Below, in pieces: positions 35,784 through 44,666 of a stretch of 64,000 nt of DNA; position 1 is the first letter of the stretch; each line of letters starts with the position of its first letter. The notes beneath the pieces are model-generated. The model was not told the origin of the DNA and searched no databases. It was given only the letters and a program-made list of their open reading frames with translations. Location: assembly GCF_900456975.1 (NCBI RefSeq), contig NZ_UGYM01000002.1, forward strand, positions 3,782,001-3,846,000, read 5' to 3'. The stretch comes from Shewanella baltica. GTDB taxonomy: Bacteria; Pseudomonadota; Gammaproteobacteria; Enterobacterales; Shewanellaceae. Made by a program: the position numbers and the translations under genes.

Positions 35784-36063
35784 ATACCAATCGTATTAAA
35801 TATCTGTTCATTCAGCGGGAGTTCAACGCGCTTTAGACAAGGCGAAGGCTTGAAGGCATAGTGGTGCTCTGTCGAAAGCCTTAAACGCAGTATTAAGCGC
35901 GTTGCCATGTAGTGAACATCAGCCGCCCTTCGGGAGCCACACAGGCACCCCACTCCGGTGTTGCATTGACTTAAAAGGGAATAACCATTTCTGCGTCAAT
36001 GCGCCTTGGATTGAGATGCCTGTGAGGCTCTGAACTGATTAGATATTTAATGTGATTGGTATA
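35784..36063. mobile_element. MITE-like non-autonomous element, about 280 bp
   Basis: Imperfect terminal inverted repeats bound this segment: left ATACCAATCGTATTAAATAT (from 35785), right ends ATATTTAATGTGATTGGTAT. The interior also folds: GAGCCACACAGGCA-like against TGCCTGTGAGGCTC, CGCGCTTTAGA-like against TTAAGCGCG, and TGCATTGAC against GTCAATGCG. There is no gene inside; an 82-codon frame at 35705-35953 is accidental. The TA at each edge fits a TA target duplication. I associate this terminal sequence with Shewanella and Vibrio, from memory only. Confidence 0.75.
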
Positions 36064-36139
36064 AGCTGACTTTTTATCAATTGTAATCAAATAACTAAAT
36101 CATAATCGCTATGCTAGTGTACAAAGGATTTGTGGCCTA

Positions 36140-36652
36140 ATGGCAAGACTGATACTCACCCTAATTTGTGTTATGTTGCCTAGTGCAGTACAGGCAAATA
36201 CCATTTATAAATGCCGTAAAGATGACAAAATTGTCTTTAGCCAAACCGCTTGCCCGCAGGAATTTAGCCAACATAAAATCGAATATCAGCTGGGGATCAC
36301 CACAGAAGTCGACTCAGATAAAAGGGACATTCCAGTCGATCCCCTGCAAGCGCTACTGAATCGCCAAACCATTTCTAAAGAGAAATTATTGCAATTACTC
36401 GATGGCGAGATCTATCGACTTAAACAGGAGAACAGCTATTTTGAAATCCTGCGCGCCAGTGAATTACAAAAACTAGAACGTAAGCGTTACTGGCAGAATA
36501 AAGAGAAAAGCGATCCTGAATACATTAACGAAATGGACGATATCAATACTCGCTTCAATGCGTTAACCGTGAGCAATAACAGTGCGATGCAGCAACTGAA
36601 AGATCGTAAAAGCCAAATCAGTACTGAGGTATCCCCTGAAGAATCAAAATAA
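36140..36652 (+). CDS. DUF4124 domain periplasmic protein
   Basis: A 170-residue protein with a signal peptide (MARLILTLICVMLPSAVQA) and a DUF4124-type N-terminal motif, TIYKCRKDDKIVFSQTACPQ, with a cysteine pair in a short beta hairpin. The rest is charged helix with coiled-coil character (EKLLQLLDGEIYRLKQEN, SELQKLERKRYWQNKEKS). Function unknown. Monocistronic with a terminator downstream; the MITE-like element lies just upstream and may supply or separate its promoter. Confidence 0.75.
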   Translation: MARLILTLICVMLPSAVQANTIYKCRKDDKIVFSQTACPQEFSQHKIEYQLGITTEVDSDKRDIPVDPLQALLNRQTISKEKLLQLLDGEIYRLKQENSYFEILRASELQKLERKRYWQNKEKSDPEYINEMDDINTRFNALTVSNNSAMQQLKDRKSQISTEVSPEESK

Positions 36653-36713
36653 CCAGAAAAACACTGATCTCATATAAAAGGTTAATGCTCAGCTTGCCAC
36701 TCATTCACCAAGG

Positions 36714-36739
36714 AATTCGACCACTATGGTCGAATTTTT
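36714..36739 (+). terminator. Terminator after the DUF4124 gene
   Basis: AATTCGACC pairs with GGTCGAATT around ACTAT and ends in T5. Confidence 0.85.
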
Positions 36740-37228
36740 CTACTCATCAAACCGCTCATTGACTCTTCATCCTCTTTAAGGACTGCTGTAGATAAAACCT
36801 CCTAGTTCGCCTTTGAACACGCTGTAATACCGCTAAATAGCCCTTGAATTGAGTCAATCCACACACCAGTATTCCCACCATATTTTCTATAATTTGTTTC
36901 CCCGAAAAATATCACGTGACAGTCGATGCATTGCTTGATTTTGTTGCAGCATTGTTTAAAAACTGAAGAATAACTTAGCAACGAGTACGACTTAACTACT
37001 AGACCAACTAGACTACTCTACCTAAAAAAATACTCTCTAAAAAACAGATAAACATAACTGAATCAATTGGATGACAATAAATCCATCATTTATCTACTGT
37101 GAATCCTTTGTGTAATAAATACCCTTTTGGCCAATTGCGGCATATTAACGGGACTCGTATCTTCAGGGCTGAATTTGGAGTGTCTGTTGTTTTAGACACC
37201 CCAAGATATTTGATGCAAGGAGTCACCC
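36740..37228 (+). promoter_or_regulatory. Long upstream region of the curli genes
   Basis: About 490 non-coding, A+T-rich bases precede csgB, typical of a heavily regulated curli promoter. A hairpin GTGTCT/AGACAC at 37180-37199 lies about 30 bases before the csgB start and could shape the messenger leader. No CsgD site is defined well enough to mark. No small gene is seen here. Confidence 0.45.
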
Positions 37229-37648
37229 GTGCCAAATACCTCTATACGCTTTTTGGTACCGCTGATCTTGCTCTGTAGTTGTATGACCTCAGCACAAGAG
37301 CTGAATGTCAATGAGTTACCCGTAACCCTGCAGGCATTAATGGAACGTTCCGGTCGCGATAACCTTATCGAACTGGTGCAACAAGGCAATGCTAACCAAG
37401 GATTACTGTTCCAATCAGGCAACGATAACAAGGCCGATGTGACACAAGTGGGCAATGATAACGATGCGCTAATCACGCAGATTGGTTCAAACAATGAGGT
37501 GCAACTACTGCAGGTCGGCAGTCGCAATACGGCTTCAGTGACACAAATTGGCAACAACAATCTAGTGCAACTGAACCAACTAGGAAGCGGCAATTTTTCG
37601 ATTCAACAGATTGCAGACGGTGCTGCAATCTCAATAACTCAATATTAA
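37229..37648 (+). CDS. csgB: CsgB-like curli nucleator (minor curlin)
   Basis: A 139-residue secreted protein, starting at GTG with AGGAG six bases upstream. The signal peptide is followed by about five imperfect 22-residue curlin repeats of the form Q-x-G-x-x-N-x-A (QQGNANQG, QSGNDNKADV, QVGNDNDA, QIGSNNEV, QVGSRNTA). The last repeat ends ISITQY. CsgB nucleates CsgA polymerisation on the outer membrane. It is 14 bases upstream of csgA; csgEFG are not in the window. Confidence 0.9.
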   Translation: MPNTSIRFLVPLILLCSCMTSAQELNVNELPVTLQALMERSGRDNLIELVQQGNANQGLLFQSGNDNKADVTQVGNDNDALITQIGSNNEVQLLQVGSRNTASVTQIGNNNLVQLNQLGSGNFSIQQIADGAAISITQY

Positions 37649-37662
37649 ACAGGGAGCGTCAC

Positions 37663-39153
37663 ATGAAATCACAAGCTAAAAAATCACTTATTGCTTTAGC
37701 CATTGCAACGGGTTTAAGCGGTCAAGCTTTTGCCGCCAGTACTGTAAGCGAGATTAGCGTATTGCAAGCGGGTCAAGCCCAAGACACGTTAGTCTCACAA
37801 ACGGGTGTCATTAACGCTGCAGCGGTTGTGCAAACGGGCACAGATCAAACCGCAACCGTTATCCAAGACGGTGTGTGGCATGAAGCCGCGATTAATTCGA
37901 CGGGTGTTGATAACAAAGTCCAAATAACGCAACAAGTTGACTGGCATGTGGCAAGCGCAAATGTTGTAGGTGACAACAACAATGTCAATGTGTCGCAAGA
38001 CGGTTTCTTTAACCAAAGCAGCAATGATGTTACTGGCAACGATAACACGGTAATCATTAACCAATTAGGCGAAGTCAACGAAAGCCAAGTTGAAATCACT
38101 GGCGCTGAAAACAGCGTATTTGTTGAGCAAGAAGGCGATGCTAACTTTGCAGTATTCCGCGTTGAAGGCAGCAACAACGATGGGAAAATAACCCAAGTGG
38201 GTGACAACAACCAAGCGGGTTTAATCGCTCTCGACTTAACCGCTAACGTAGGGAACAACAACGACGTTTCTGTTAATCAAGCGGGTAACAATAACTTTGG
38301 CGCGGCTAAAGGTATTGCAGGCGACAACAACACAGTAGACATGGTCCAAAAGGGTGATAACCATGTTGGTTTCGTTTACGCACTTGCAGGCAGCGACAAC
38401 GATATTTCAATGGATCAAAAAGGTAACGGCAACACGGCTTATCTTGCTATGACTACGGGTAATGACAACACTGTCGATATTACCCAAAATGGCAGCGGCA
38501 ACACTATCGGTGATACTTTAGTGGCCGATATCCAAGGTAATGATAACGATATTACTATCACCCAAAAAGGCGATGTCAACGGTGCAGAGTTCCAAGTATG
38601 GGGCGATAGCAACGATGTTGACTTGAAACAAAAAGGCGATGCTAACTTCGCGACCTTTGGCGCATACGGCACAGATAACGACTTCGATTTATCTTCTAAA
38701 GGCGATAACAACGAAATCGTTGCCTTCGCATCAGGTGAAGACAACAGCATTGAAGTGAGCCAAGAAGGCGATATCAACTTTGCCTATGTCGATGCAGTGG
38801 GTAGCGATAACGAAGTTGATGTTGAGCAAGATGGCGCTCAAAACGAAGCCGTCATTTCCATTGCTGGCAACAATAATGCCGATGTCACGGCACTGCAAGA
38901 TGGTGATCTTAACCTTATCGATTTGATTATCGAAGGTGATGAAAACACTGCACAAATTGCTCAATCAGGTAACGGTAACTGGGTCGGTGGTGACGCAAGT
39001 AGCTCATTCGCAGTTAGCGGTGATAATAACAGCCTGTTGATCACTCAAACGGGTAATGACAACTTAGTATTAGGTTCTCAAGCTGGCAATAACAACAGCA
39101 TCAGCGTTAATCAATCAGGCAATATGAACGTTGCTACTGTAGTACAATACTAA
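37663..39153 (+). CDS. csgA: CsgA-like major curlin, unusually long
   Basis: A 496-residue secreted amyloid subunit, about three times the 151-residue Escherichia coli CsgA. After a signal peptide (ending AFAAS) roughly 20 curlin repeats follow, with the core Q-x-G-x-x-N and many G-D/N-N-N and acidic residues (for example QKGDNHVG, QNGSGNTIG, QSGNMNVATVVQY). Asp content is high, which should make the fibre acidic. The ATG has a GGGAG site. Polymer assembly needs CsgG and CsgE/F, not found here. A strong terminator follows. Confidence 0.93.
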   Translation: MKSQAKKSLIALAIATGLSGQAFAASTVSEISVLQAGQAQDTLVSQTGVINAAAVVQTGTDQTATVIQDGVWHEAAINSTGVDNKVQITQQVDWHVASANVVGDNNNVNVSQDGFFNQSSNDVTGNDNTVIINQLGEVNESQVEITGAENSVFVEQEGDANFAVFRVEGSNNDGKITQVGDNNQAGLIALDLTANVGNNNDVSVNQAGNNNFGAAKGIAGDNNTVDMVQKGDNHVGFVYALAGSDNDISMDQKGNGNTAYLAMTTGNDNTVDITQNGSGNTIGDTLVADIQGNDNDITITQKGDVNGAEFQVWGDSNDVDLKQKGDANFATFGAYGTDNDFDLSSKGDNNEIVAFASGEDNSIEVSQEGDINFAYVDAVGSDNEVDVEQDGAQNEAVISIAGNNNADVTALQDGDLNLIDLIIEGDENTAQIAQSGNGNWVGGDASSSFAVSGDNNSLLITQTGNDNLVLGSQAGNNNSISVNQSGNMNVATVVQY

Positions 39154-39213
39154 CGAGTGCAGTTAAGTCGTCACAGTTAAATTCTTTAGCTGTGACATTT
39201 AAACGGCAATCAA

Positions 39214-39255
39214 AAATAAAGCGGGAATGTTTATTTAAACATTCCCGCTTTATTT
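39214..39255. terminator. Long bidirectional terminator between csgA and csgD
   Basis: AAATAAAGCGGGAATGTTTA (39214-39233) pairs perfectly with its reverse complement at 39236-39255 across two bases, and is A-rich on one side and T-rich on the other. It serves csgA and possibly the convergent csgD-like gene. Confidence 0.85.
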
Positions 39256-39341
39256 ATATTGATGAATCACCAAATGAGCTAATAATCATAAAAAAAATCA
39301 ACAGTAACGACAAAAGACTCATTACAAAAACCTTTTACTGA

Positions 39342-40007
39342 CTAGCTGCATAACTCAAAGTGGGTCTGATAGGTTTGCGCCCAACGCAACAATTCAACAC
39401 GATTACGGGACTGGGTTTTACGGAAGATAGAGGAAATGTGTGCCTTCACCGTATGTTCGCTGATGCACAATCGGTGGGCGATTTCTTTATTCCTTGCGCC
39501 ACTCGACACAAATTGAATAATAGTGCGCTCACGGGATGTCAGCATCTGCAGCATAGCCACTGAATCGGAGGGCATCTCATTATTGCCATCGAGCTTTTGT
39601 ACTACCCGACGGAACACCTTACTCAGTAGTGTTCTATCGTACCACAGCTCCTCTGCCACCATTTTACGTAAACCCGTCAACATCAAATCCAAACGTTGAT
39701 CGGCAAACAACAGGCCACGAATACCGAGTAACATAGCCGACTCTTGATCTAAAGAGTCTCGCTCGACTTGGTACAGCGCCACGGGGAAATGTGATACTAA
39801 GCGCGAAGCCAGTAAAGGTATTCCCTTGTTATCGAGTGCAGAGCCTTTTTGGGTGATCAAATAGAAACTTCGACGACTTTTATCTAAATCCAATTCCGCC
39901 GCATGTTTAACGACGCGAGTTTTCAAACCTATGGATTCAGCGAGTAACGCTAAATGACATGGCGCCGCCATTTGGTGTAAAAAAACTAACTCATTAATTG
40001 TGCTCAA
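39342..40007 (-). CDS. csgD: CsgD-type LuxR family regulator
   Basis: A 221-residue protein with an N-terminal receiver-like segment and a C-terminal LuxR helix-turn-helix (LTSRERTIIQFVSSGARNKEIA, ISEHTVKAHISSIFRKTQSRNRVELLRWA). The start was set at TTG (40007): GGGAGGAG lies directly upstream, whereas the ATG 28 codons earlier has a poor site. Length and layout match CsgD (216 in Escherichia coli), which activates csgBA and other matrix genes. It is convergent with csgBA, unlike the divergent arrangement in enterobacteria, so it must act in trans. Confidence 0.8.
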   Translation of the reverse strand: MSTINELVFLHQMAAPCHLALLAESIGLKTRVVKHAAELDLDKSRRSFYLITQKGSALDNKGIPLLASRLVSHFPVALYQVERDSLDQESAMLLGIRGLLFADQRLDLMLTGLRKMVAEELWYDRTLLSKVFRRVVQKLDGNNEMPSDSVAMLQMLTSRERTIIQFVSSGARNKEIAHRLCISEHTVKAHISSIFRKTQSRNRVELLRWAQTYQTHFELCS

Positions 40008-40393
40008 TGACTCTCCTCCCTGAAAAGTATTATCTATTAGCAAAATGGTATGTTTGACCAGCCTCTTTAGTTTGATTTTTAAACATTCCATTAACCTAGT
40101 TGATTCTGACTAGTTAAAGACTGAAAAACATCACCCAAATGTACTATTCCCTCTTTAATCCTAGTAAGTTCGACTAACTGACCGAAGACAATTGGAATAA
40201 CAGTAGAAAATACTATTGAGCTTAACCGACTCACGAAACCTAGTACTTTCAAACTATGAAGACATCACCCCCAAAGTTGCAACAAAAAACTAACACCATA
40301 GTGTGACAGCTAAATGCCATCACACTCACGCCAAATGTTTTATGGAAGGATGAACTAATGATTCGAGTAGAAACAATCAGCAGCTCACTGCCA
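40008..40393. other. Intergenic region with a palindrome and a short candidate ORF
   Basis: Upstream of the csgD-like gene. It contains an inverted repeat AGTGTGA-N13-TCACACT (40300-40326). A 29-codon plus-strand frame at 40358-40447 starts at ATG with AAGGA upstream and runs into the antisense of the yjdF end; I cannot support it as a gene. No other feature is seen. Confidence 0.35.
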
Positions 40394-41002
40394 CTAGCTC
40401 CTGAGTTTAAGTGCCGCTATTTGTTTATCTTGAAAACGAGACAATAAAACGAGTGCGACAACCGCGCCAATTAATGCCATCAACATGTCTGATTGAGTGT
40501 CCCATACATAGCCTTGGGTACCCAAAAAGGCTTCGGCACCTTCACCTGTTGCCACGGCAACCCACCATTCGATGAGTTCATAAAACGCCGAAAACGCGAG
40601 CACAAAACACGTGACTAAAAAAGCACACCAAGCACCGGGTTTGACCGCTTGATTACGCAGCATAATTTCACGCGCTAACATGGCAGGGATAAAGCCTTGA
40701 GCAAAATGACCTAACTTGTCGTAATTATTACGTTCTGAGCCCATCCAATGGGCAATAGTGTCGAATAATGGCACTTCGGCGTAGGTGTAATGCGCGCCGA
40801 CAAACAACACACAGCAATGGGCTAACACTAAAACATACACCAGCGGCGTTAATGGGAAGCGTTTGCGGGTAAAAAATAGCAGTGGCACAGCCACTAATGC
40901 GGGAACCGCTTCGAGCCACCAAGTGAAAGGATCTGCGGGATTTATCACCGACCACACGAGCACTAAGAGGTAAATAGCACACCACGCGATTTTGTTATTC
41001 AA
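40394..41002 (-). CDS. DUF2238 (YjdF-type) membrane protein
   Basis: A 202-residue inner-membrane protein with about six hydrophobic segments and the DUF2238 motifs YDKLGHFAQGF, FSAFYELIEWW and QGYVWDTQSDMLMALIG. Charged and acidic residues inside the helices suggest a transport or enzymatic role, but none is known. Monocistronic. Confidence 0.88.
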   Translation of the reverse strand: MNNKIAWCAIYLLVLVWSVINPADPFTWWLEAVPALVAVPLLFFTRKRFPLTPLVYVLVLAHCCVLFVGAHYTYAEVPLFDTIAHWMGSERNNYDKLGHFAQGFIPAMLAREIMLRNQAVKPGAWCAFLVTCFVLAFSAFYELIEWWVAVATGEGAEAFLGTQGYVWDTQSDMLMALIGAVVALVLLSRFQDKQIAALKLRS

Positions 41003-41156
41003 TGTTTCTTCCTCTTATGCGATATTGTTCTTAATTTAGAATATTAACTTTAGCCATCTAGCCCTCCACACTGAGTAAAAAAAGTGCTATTTTGGTGGGT
41101 GAAGGTTGTCAGCATATCATAAGAAACATTTCTATTAATTAGAGGGTACCCATATC

Positions 41157-42386
<1,230 letters not shown>

Positions 42387-42434
42387 GAGTTAAGCCGAAT
42401 CGCATTAAGCGTTTCGGCTAAAGTACACAGACTG

Positions 42435-42476
42435 AGGCGCACATATCATTCACAGATATGTGCGCCTTATGCTTTT
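42435..42476 (+). terminator. Terminator of serA
   Basis: AGGCGCACATATC (42435-42447) pairs perfectly with GATATGTGCGCCT (42455-42467) across seven bases; the tail TATGCTTTT follows. Confidence 0.8.
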
Positions 42477-42539
42477 GAGCCAACAGGAATTCCGTTACAA
42501 TCTAGCCTCTCACATCGCCTTCATTTTCAGGATCTCGCT

Positions 42540-43502
42540 ATGACTATTTCAGTTTCTACGCCCCATTGGGATCTGGACGCTTCTTTGCCTCCACTCATGC
42601 TTGCCAACTTATCTCATATGGGCCTTATTAAAGTGGTTGGAGAACAAGGCCGCAGTTTCATCCATGGCCAAGTGACCACTGACATCAGCTCATTAGCCGA
42701 TAACCAATGGCGCTGGGGTGCACATTGCGATCCAAAAGGTAAAATGCTGGCCAGTTTCAGGACCTTTGCCATCCAAGATGCGCTCTTTATGCTGATGCCA
42801 AAGGATGCCATCGAAGTCGATTTACCCCAGTTACAAAAATATGCCGTGTTTAGCAAAGCCACCTTAAGCAATGCATCCGCTGAATGGACTTTGCTCGGGG
42901 TCGCCGGTGAACAAGCAAGCCAGTTCGTGAGCGAACATTTTGGCGACATTCATCAAAAATTCACGCCAATTGAACATGGCGCGATTTTAAAAGACGCTGA
43001 CCGTTTCATTTTAATGTTAACCCCAGAAGCTGCTGCAGCTTTAGTGGCCAAATCAAAGCTGAGCGTATTTGATGCCAGTGCTTGGCAAGCGTTAGAAATT
43101 ACCGCGGGTTATCCCAACCTTGCCGCCAGCCATGCCAGCCAATACGTACCGCAGATGTGCAATCTACAAGCGGTTAACGGTATCAGCTTCAACAAGGGCT
43201 GTTACATGGGACAAGAAACCATAGCGCGGATGAAATATCGTGGCGGCAATAAACGCGCCCTGTATATTTTGCATGGTCATACTAACCTGCAAATCAGCCC
43301 AGAGTCAGGCCTTGAAATCGCGATGGAAGATGGCTTCCGCCGTGGCGGCCATATTATTGAGTTTGTACAACGTGGCAACCAAGTGTTGTTAACTGCGGTG
43401 CTTGCCAACGATACCAGCAACGATACTAAACTGCGTTTTGCTGACGATAAGCAATCAAGCTTAACCATTCAAGCCCTGCCCTACTCATTAGACGAAGCAT
43501 AA
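42540..43502 (+). CDS. ygfZ: YgfZ, folate-binding Fe-S cluster/tRNA modification protein
   Basis: A 320-residue GcvT-like protein with the diagnostic motif NKGCYMGQETIARMKYRG (KGCYxGQE, near residue 222), and FIHGQVTTDIS and HCDPKGKMLASFR in the N-terminal half. YgfZ binds tetrahydrofolate and supports Fe-S enzymes such as MiaB. The conserved cysteine is present. A convergent terminator lies downstream. Confidence 0.93.
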   Translation: MTISVSTPHWDLDASLPPLMLANLSHMGLIKVVGEQGRSFIHGQVTTDISSLADNQWRWGAHCDPKGKMLASFRTFAIQDALFMLMPKDAIEVDLPQLQKYAVFSKATLSNASAEWTLLGVAGEQASQFVSEHFGDIHQKFTPIEHGAILKDADRFILMLTPEAAAALVAKSKLSVFDASAWQALEITAGYPNLAASHASQYVPQMCNLQAVNGISFNKGCYMGQETIARMKYRGGNKRALYILHGHTNLQISPESGLEIAMEDGFRRGGHIIEFVQRGNQVLLTAVLANDTSNDTKLRFADDKQSSLTIQALPYSLDEA

Positions 43503-43542
43503 GGCTTTGATTTAATAACACGGTATAGAGATTGAAACAGAA

Positions 43543-43565
43543 TAAAGGCGCCAATGGCGCCTTTA
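43543..43565. terminator. Bidirectional terminator
   Basis: TAAAGGCGCC pairs with GGCGCCTTTA around AAT, between convergent ygfZ and the HD-GYP regulator gene; the short tail suggests modest efficiency. Confidence 0.65.
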
Positions 43566-43601
43566 GCTTATCTTATACTCAAGCCCTCGAGCATTCGAGC
43601 A

Positions 43602-44618
43602 TCAGTTTTCCAAATAAGTATCTCGAATAGCGATCGCCTCAGGCAGGATTTCTTTAAACATTTCCACCAGCTTAGGATCAAAATGTTTTCCCGCTTGATT
43701 GTCAAATAACTCCATCGTCGCTTCGATCGTCCAAGCCTGTTTATAGGGCCTTTGCGAAGTCAAGGCATCGAACACATCGGCAATCGCAGTGATACGCCCT
43801 TCAAGGGGAATATCCTCTCCCACCAAGCCATTAGGGTAACCTGAACCATCCCACTTCTCATGGTGAGTTAAGGCGATGCGACGGGCCATCTGCAATAACG
43901 GATCGCTATGTTCCCCGATAATTTCGGCGCCGATAGCGGCATGTTGCTGCATGATGCGCCACTCCTCGGCATCAAGCTTACCCGGTTTTTTCAGCACAGC
44001 ATCGGGGGTGCCGATTTTACCGATATCGTGCATCGGCGCCGCATTAAAAATTAAGTCGCAGAAAGTACTAGGTAACCCAAGCTTTATCGCCAATATTCGG
44101 GCGTAGTGGCTCATGCGTACCACATGTAAACCTGTCTCGTTGTCCTTATATTCGGCGGCGCGGCCAAGACGGCGGATGATTTCGAAGCGGGTTTCTTCTA
44201 ATTCGTGGGTACGTATTTTAACTTGTTGTTCGAGTAGGCGTTTTTGATCATAGAGCGCAAGATGGGTTTTAACTCGCGCCTTAACCACAGGCGCACTCAC
44301 GGGCTTAGTGATGTAATCCACTGCGCCCAAAGCAAAACCTTGGGCTTCATCGGAGGATTCAGATAAAGCAGTCACAAAAATGATTGGAATATGACTGGTC
44401 AGCGGATCTTGCTTTAGCAGCTTGCATACCTCATAGCCATTCATTCCCGGCATCATCACATCAAGCAGAATTAAGTCGGGCCGCGACTTTGCCACTAAGG
44501 CTAATGCCCTTGGCCCGTCGATCGCCACTTTGACTTTATAGTCATCACCCAAAATACCGATCAAAATATCGATATTCTCCGGTGTGTCATCGACGACTAA
44601 TATTGTTGCCTTTTCCAT
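43602..44618 (-). CDS. Response regulator with HD-GYP domain (putative c-di-GMP phosphodiesterase)
   Basis: A 338-residue two-domain protein. The N-terminal receiver has phosphoacceptor Asp53 (LILLDVMMPGMNG) and acidic pocket DD. The C-terminal HD-GYP domain has MHDIGKIGTPD and HHEKWDGSGYPNGL with the GYP tripeptide; family members degrade cyclic di-GMP. The ATG was chosen with GGAG seven bases upstream; the longer GTG start overlaps that site. It lies 48 bases after the interrupted hybrid kinase on the same strand and may be its partner. Confidence 0.9.
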   Translation of the reverse strand: MEKATILVVDDTPENIDILIGILGDDYKVKVAIDGPRALALVAKSRPDLILLDVMMPGMNGYEVCKLLKQDPLTSHIPIIFVTALSESSDEAQGFALGAVDYITKPVSAPVVKARVKTHLALYDQKRLLEQQVKIRTHELEETRFEIIRRLGRAAEYKDNETGLHVVRMSHYARILAIKLGLPSTFCDLIFNAAPMHDIGKIGTPDAVLKKPGKLDAEEWRIMQQHAAIGAEIIGEHSDPLLQMARRIALTHHEKWDGSGYPNGLVGEDIPLEGRITAIADVFDALTSQRPYKQAWTIEATMELFDNQAGKHFDPKLVEMFKEILPEAIAIRDTYLEN

Positions 44619-44666
44619 TAACAGCTCCACTTCATGTCATGCGTTTGAATTCAGTGTGCTACTTTT

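Noticed and set aside
35705..35953. 82-codon frame near panC
   Set aside because: It overlaps the MITE-like element and encodes no recognisable protein.
40300..40326. CRP site
   Set aside because: TGTGA and TCACA are 13 bases apart, not the 6 required.
40358..40447. 29-codon gene with AAGGA site
   Set aside because: It runs antisense into yjdF, has no homology, and is too short to support.
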